In this document: positions 6,966 to 9,170 of the stretch, in pieces
Numbering within the stretch: the first letter of the stretch is position 1
Layout: each line of letters starts with the position of its first letter
NCBI GenBank assembly: GCA_900770865.1
Contig: CAAGLU010000127.1
Location: 1-9,170 of the forward strand
Length of the DNA: 9,170 bases
Source: an uncultured Atopobiaceae bacterium
GTDB lineage: Bacteria > Actinomycetota > Coriobacteriia > Coriobacteriales > Atopobiaceae
Reading direction: 5' to 3'
Notes under the pieces: generated by a model
Told to the model about the DNA's origin: nothing
The model's database searches: none
The model's input: only the letters and a program-made list of their open reading frames with translations
Program-made: the position numbers and the translations under genes

Positions 6966-7262
6966 CTACAGGCGGTACATGTAGTGAAAGACTTCCTCGC
7001 GCTGGATGCGAATCTGGACGCCCAGGCGCTCAGAGAGCGCGTCGAGGGCACCCTTGAGCTCGGAGAAGTCCGTCTTGACCTGTGCCAGGTCCACGAGCAT
7101 GGTCATCGTGAACGTGCCCTGGAGGATGGTCTGCGAGATGTCGAGGATGTTGGCGGAACGCTCAGAGAGCTCCGTGGACACTGCTGCAACGATGCCCGGG
7201 CGGTCATGTCCCAGGACGGTGATGATCGCGCGGTTCTGGTCTGTCTCGTCTGCGGTGGGCAC
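6966..7262 (-). CDS. ACT domain protein, UPF0237 type
   Basis: A 98-aa single-ACT-domain protein. The start is GTG 7262, chosen because AAGGAGG lies 4 nt upstream (7267-7273) and the family match begins a few residues later. RAIITVLGHDRPGIVAAVST (11-30) is the ACT beta1-alpha1 unit with the ligand-loop Gly; NILDISQTILQGTFTM and the LGVQIRIQREEVFHYMYRL end follow the UPF0237 pattern closely. ACT domains bind amino acids or other small ligands at dimer interfaces; the target of this family is unknown to me. The frame continues upstream past the promoter but without family-like sequence. It precedes citrate synthase by 74 nt in the same direction, so co-transcription and a link to central or amino-acid metabolism are possible but inferred. 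Confidence 0.9.
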   Translation of the reverse strand: MPTADETDQNRAIITVLGHDRPGIVAAVSTELSERSANILDISQTILQGTFTMTMLVDLAQVKTDFSELKGALDALSERLGVQIRIQREEVFHYMYRL

Positions 7263-7302
7263 GAATCCTCCTTGGTCGAGGCCATAACGTGGTATGTGGC
7301 CA

Positions 7303-7330
7303 ATTCTACCCAAGGCAGGCGTATTGCCGA
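7303..7330 (-). promoter_or_regulatory. Sigma-70-like promoter for the ACT-domain gene
   Basis: On the minus strand, TCGGCA (7325-7330; four of six -35 consensus positions) and TAGAAT (7303-7308; five of six -10 positions) are separated by 16 bp. Transcription would begin around 7296, leaving a leader of about 30-35 nt that contains the strong AAGGAGG site. It lies downstream of the carD terminator, so the ACT gene appears to start its own transcription unit. Confidence 0.55.
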
Positions 7331-7404
7331 CGCTTTGGCGAGAATGGCAACGCAGCGGAAAGAATGTGATGGGCGCATGCTGTGAGCATAACGCCTTCGA
7401 TAAG

Positions 7405-7433
7405 AAAGCCGACCGCGCGTGGCGGCCGGCTTT
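7405..7433 (-). terminator. Intrinsic terminator of carD
   Basis: Read on the minus strand, a 10-bp stem (AAAGCCGGCC with GGTCGGCTTT, one G-U pair) encloses a 9-nt loop and is followed by TTTCTTATC... counting the stem's own three U residues. It begins about 30 nt after the carD stop. This is the clearest rho-independent terminator on this strand in the window. Confidence 0.85.
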
Positions 7434-7463
7434 GCGTGCGAGATATGCGTGCAAGCGAGTGGT

Positions 7464-7964
7464 CTAGTTCTCCTCGGCAGCCGCGTCGAGCGCACCCTCG
7501 AAGAGCGCCTGGACGTCCTCGGGCGTGGTGTCGAGCGCGACGGAGAGCTCCTGGAGCGAGCGGGCCGTTGCCAGCTTGAGGATGCGGTCAAAGGCCACGG
7601 GCGGCTTCTTGTTGCGGGACTTGACCTCGTCGATGCGCTCGCGAAATGTCTTCACGATGCGAACGGAATCCTGGCAGCTGCCGCGGCGAATCTCGTCCTT
7701 GAAGTGCTGCTCCTCCAGGGTTCCGCTGTGCTCGGAATAGGACTCGACCTCCATGGTGGGGTACTCGTCGATGATGGCGCGTGCCTCATCTGCCGAGAGG
7801 ACCGGGCGCAGGCGAGACTCGCTGGAGACGGGGTAGCTGATGCGCATGGGGTGACGCTCCCCAACAGGCATGAGCTGGTAGCAAGGGGTGGGGCCATCTG
7901 TCACATCCTCGACACGGCACACGCCCTGACCCGGATGGACAACGTACTCACCAATCTCATACAT
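7464..7964 (-). CDS. carD: CarD/CdnL-family RNA polymerase-binding transcription regulator
   Basis: A 166-aa protein. Residues 1-60 match the CarD/TRCF RNA polymerase interaction domain: YEIGEYVVHPGQGVCRVEDV is the start of the Tudor-like fold, and Y44-PVSSESRLRPVLS is its end. Residues 60-166 are mainly helical, as in the DNA-binding C-terminal domain of the family. CarD proteins bind the RNAP beta subunit and stabilise the open promoter complex, for example at rRNA promoters. There is no Trp anywhere in this protein, although mycobacterial and Thermus CarD use a conserved Trp as a wedge at the upstream edge of the -10 element; mechanism may therefore differ. The start is ATG 7964 with AAAGGAG 7 nt upstream. 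It is monocistronic, with its own terminator. The symbol is by family; orthology to mycobacterial carD is not shown. Confidence 0.9.
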   Translation of the reverse strand: MYEIGEYVVHPGQGVCRVEDVTDGPTPCYQLMPVGERHPMRISYPVSSESRLRPVLSADEARAIIDEYPTMEVESYSEHSGTLEEQHFKDEIRRGSCQDSVRIVKTFRERIDEVKSRNKKPPVAFDRILKLATARSLQELSVALDTTPEDVQALFEGALDAAAEEN

Positions 7965-7987
7965 GCGAAAACTCCTTTCTCATGTAT

Positions 7988-8017
7988 ATTATCTTAGCAC
8001 GATAACGGCGTTTTCCA
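7988..8017 (-). promoter_or_regulatory. Candidate promoter of carD
   Basis: On the minus strand, TGGAAA (8012-8017) and GATAAT (7988-7993) are separated by 18 bp; an overlapping TAAGAT at 7991-7996 is an alternative -10. Transcription would start near 7981, giving a very short leader that carries the AAAGGAG site. An AACGG/CCGTT inverted repeat (8004-8008 and 8020-8024) spans the spacer and -35 element and could be an operator. Confidence 0.45.
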
Positions 8018-8162
8018 TACCGTTTAGGTATATGCCCTTGCCTATTGCAGCAAAGCACACTATCTTGATTGGTTTATTTCGTTGTGGCGCGGGTGCGTGG
8101 CGGATTCCATTGTCCCTACGCCAATCCCAACTCCCCCGTCGCAGTCACGCGCTCAGCCAATT

Positions 8163-8214
8163 TATAATAACGTAGTAGAATATTGTAGTAGTAAATCGGG
8201 TACTAGGAGTAGGG
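8163..8214 (+). promoter_or_regulatory. AT-rich promoter/operator region of the toxin-antitoxin-like pair
   Basis: TATAAT at 8163-8168 matches the -10 consensus fully, and TAGAAT at 8176-8181 is a second option; neither has a clear -35. Downstream are two GTAGTAG copies (8172-8178 and 8185-8191, 13-bp period), and TAGTA (8189-8193) forms an inverted repeat with TACTA (8201-8205), followed by another GTAG. This clustering next to the start is what autoregulated ribbon-helix-helix operators often look like. AGGAG (8205-8209) and AGGGA (8211-8215) are possible ribosome sites. Confidence 0.4.
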
Positions 8215-8236
8215 ATAGCATCTGGATGAACCAATA

Positions 8237-8497
8237 GTGCATCCCCGCATCACAAGAGAGCATCCGCAACTGTCCGTGGAAGACGTTAGGTACGCTTGGG
8301 AGCACTCCTATTACGAGGCCTTGCGACCGGAAAGCCCCAATTTCCCGGAGTATCTCTGGATAGGAAGGGATAAACACGGGCGAGAGGTTGAGATGGTAGG
8401 AACAATGACCACCCAAGGCTGGCTCATATATCACGCAAATACGCCCGTATCAAAAAGGGTTAAAGCAGAGGTCAAAAGAAATGAGAGAAGGGAGTAG
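8237..8497 (+). CDS. Small BrnT-like putative toxin of a two-gene module
   Basis: An 86-aa basic protein. An N-terminal helical part with REHPQLSVEDVRYAWEH (7-23) is followed by a strand-rich part, YLWIGRDKHGREVEMVG (39-55) and GWLIYHANTPVSKRVKAEVK (61-80). The layout parallels BrnT RNase toxins (HG-hydrophobic-S/T-xEEA helix, then IGxxxxGR strands, a final strand and basic helix), but the typical ISAR motif is replaced by IYHANTP, so membership is inferred. The likely start is GTG 8237: a stop lies in frame at 8216-8218 and no ATG follows it. Upstream, ATG AAC CAA TAG (8226-8237) ends on the first base of this GTG. The gene lies 2 nt before a ribbon-helix-helix gene. It uses AGA/AGG and ATA codons much more than kup or gltA, suggesting acquisition. 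Toxin activity is a context-based hypothesis. Confidence 0.75.
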   Translation: MHPRITREHPQLSVEDVRYAWEHSYYEALRPESPNFPEYLWIGRDKHGREVEMVGTMTTQGWLIYHANTPVSKRVKAEVKRNERRE

Positions 8498-8499
8498 CC

Positions 8500-8781
8500 A
8501 TGGCAGAGTACATGCTTCCCAATGGCCACGTCCTTACCGACGAGGAAATCGAACAGCGCGCAAAAGCCTGGGAGGACGGCAGCTGGGATGGGCATCTCGC
8601 CACCATACGCGCAGGCCGCCCGCGTCTCTCGGATGAGACGAACGCGAACTTGTCCTTCAAGTGTCCAAAGTCTGGTGCAGAGCTCATTGCCCGCGCCGCA
8701 GAGGCAAGCGGAGTCAACAAGTCAACGTTCATCCGAGATGCGGCAATCGAGAAAGCAATGCACATCCTCGCCGCAAGCTAG
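8500..8781 (+). CDS. Ribbon-helix-helix (CopG/BrnA-like) putative antitoxin
   Basis: A 93-aa protein with AAGGGAG about 5-8 nt before ATG 8500. Residues about 48-88 look like a ribbon-helix-helix domain: a strand NLSFKCPKS, helix ELIARAAEASG, a turn VNKS, and helix TFIRDAAIEKAMHIL. The N-terminal half (MLPNGHVLTDEEIEQRAKAWEDG... to RAGRPRLSDE, 5-46) is acidic then basic. The DNA-binding fold is therefore C-terminal and the N-terminal half probably contacts the partner protein, as in BrnA and unlike most CopG-type antitoxins. The gap to the upstream toxin-like gene is 2 nt, so the pair is one operon in toxin-first order. Likely roles are neutralising the partner and repressing the shared promoter, possibly at the GTAGTAG repeats. 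The RHH call is good; the antitoxin role is inferred. Confidence 0.8.
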   Translation: MAEYMLPNGHVLTDEEIEQRAKAWEDGSWDGHLATIRAGRPRLSDETNANLSFKCPKSGAELIARAAEASGVNKSTFIRDAAIEKAMHILAAS

Positions 8782-8788
8782 CAACAGC

Positions 8789-8826
8789 AAGGCAGGGCAG
8801 TCGCGATAAGCCGACGTCCCTGCCTT
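8789..8826 (+). terminator. Hairpin between convergent genes, candidate bidirectional terminator
   Basis: AAGGCAGGG (8789-8797) pairs perfectly with CCCTGCCTT (8818-8826). The loop contains a further GTCG/CGAC pairing (8800-8803 with 8812-8815). It begins 8 nt after the stop of the ribbon-helix-helix gene and ends 12 nt before the stop of the convergent cyclophilin gene. No long U-tract follows on either strand beyond the stem's terminal bases, so termination strength is uncertain. Confidence 0.55.
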
Positions 8827-8837
8827 AGAGCACGTCC

Positions 8838-9170
8838 CTAGTCGACCATCGTGATGGAAGCAATGACGGGCTGATCTTCCTTGGAGAGAATCCCGTTGGA
8901 ATCGCCCTTGTCGGCCGTCGCATCCACGATGGCATCGACCACGTCCATGCCATCCGTCACGTTGCCAAAGGCGGCGTACTGGCCGTTGAGCGAGGCTGCT
9001 GTCTGCTGGACAATGAAGAACTGCGAGCTGGCCGAGTTGTAGTCCGACGAACGCGCCATCGAGATGGTGCCGCGCACGTGGGCGATGTCGTTCTTCACCC
9101 CGTTTGCCGAGAACTCGCCCTTGATGGTGGTCCCCGAGCCGCCGGTACCGTCGCCGTTGGGGTCGCCGCC
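8838..9170 (-). CDS. Cyclophilin-type peptidyl-prolyl cis-trans isomerase (N-terminus cut off by right window edge)
   Basis: The frame is open from the right edge to a TAG at 8838-8840, giving the last 110 residues. The visible part begins GGDPNGDGTGGSG, then TIKGEF, HVRGTISMARS, NSASSQFFIV and GQYAAFGNVTDGMDVVDAI, the ordered signature of bacterial cyclophilins with the GGSG/GEF insert. These enzymes catalyse proline cis-trans isomerisation and assist folding. The first segment, with the catalytic Arg (FHR motif), lies outside the window, as would any signal peptide or lipobox, so location cannot be judged. A GTG at 9096-9098 is internal to the domain and is not the start. It is convergent with the toxin-antitoxin-like pair and shares a hairpin with it. 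Confidence 0.95.
   Translation of the reverse strand, partial: GGDPNGDGTGGSGTTIKGEFSANGVKNDIAHVRGTISMARSSDYNSASSQFFIVQQTAASLNGQYAAFGNVTDGMDVVDAIVDATADKGDSNGILSKEDQPVIASITMVD

Noticed and set aside
7263..7454. Longer N-terminus for the ACT-domain protein
   Set aside because: It covers the promoter and carD terminator; the strong AAGGAGG and family match place the start at GTG 7262.
7963..8175. 70-codon plus-strand open frame between carD and the toxin-like gene
   Set aside because: No ribosome binding site, it overlaps the carD start and promoter, and its translation shows no recognisable domain.
8162..8434. 90-codon minus-strand frame opposite the toxin-like gene
   Set aside because: Antisense to a gene with a clear operon partner; no ribosome site and no recognisable domain.
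1..9170. tRNA, rRNA, CRISPR array or insertion sequence
   Set aside because: No regularly spaced repeats, transposase-like protein, terminal inverted repeats or cloverleaf-like segments were seen on either strand.

Overview
This window looks like chromosome from a high-GC actinobacterium, most likely of class Coriobacteriia (Olsenella/Atopobium-like). The grounds are strongly GC-biased third codon positions, a KUP-type K+ transporter, a CarD-family RNA polymerase-binding protein of the Trp-less type, a citrate synthase with an N-terminal extension, and a cyclophilin with the bacterial GGSG/GEF insert. The taxonomic call is inference from family resemblance, not a database match.

Layout, left to right. 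(1) 1-818, minus: the N-terminal 272 codons of an S10-family serine carboxypeptidase-like enzyme without a signal peptide; its C-terminus is off the left edge. (2) 819-1109: divergent intergenic region with a four-tract G-quadruplex motif on the minus strand and the leader of the next gene. (3) 1110-3443, plus: kup, a K+ uptake permease with an unusually long acidic C-terminal tail, followed by a strong hairpin terminator. (4) 3614-4396, plus: a GntR/HutC-type regulator with a UTRA effector domain. (5) 4494-5372, minus: a Cof-type HAD phosphatase whose start overlaps the end of (6) 5362-6891, minus: citrate synthase, which has a tandem 18-bp duplication in its tail and a hairpin just before its Shine-Dalgarno. 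(7) 6966-7262, minus: a 98-aa ACT-domain protein (UPF0237-like) with its own promoter. (8) 7464-7964, minus: a CarD-family transcription regulator with a clear intrinsic terminator. (9) 8163-8781, plus: an AT-richer, AGA/AGG-rich island encoding a BrnT-like small protein followed 2 nt later by a ribbon-helix-helix protein, which looks like a type II toxin-antitoxin pair. (10) 8838-9170, minus: the C-terminal 110 residues of a cyclophilin-type peptidyl-prolyl isomerase; its N-terminus is off the right edge.

Most genes are housekeeping and stand in short transcription units. The ACT protein, citrate synthase and HAD phosphatase run in the same direction with a 74-nt gap and then an 11-nt overlap, so they may be co-transcribed. 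The small two-gene island between carD and the cyclophilin is the most likely acquired element. It is the best candidate for a poorly described system, because its first protein is far from textbook toxin families while its size, gene order and partner match BrnT/BrnA logic.
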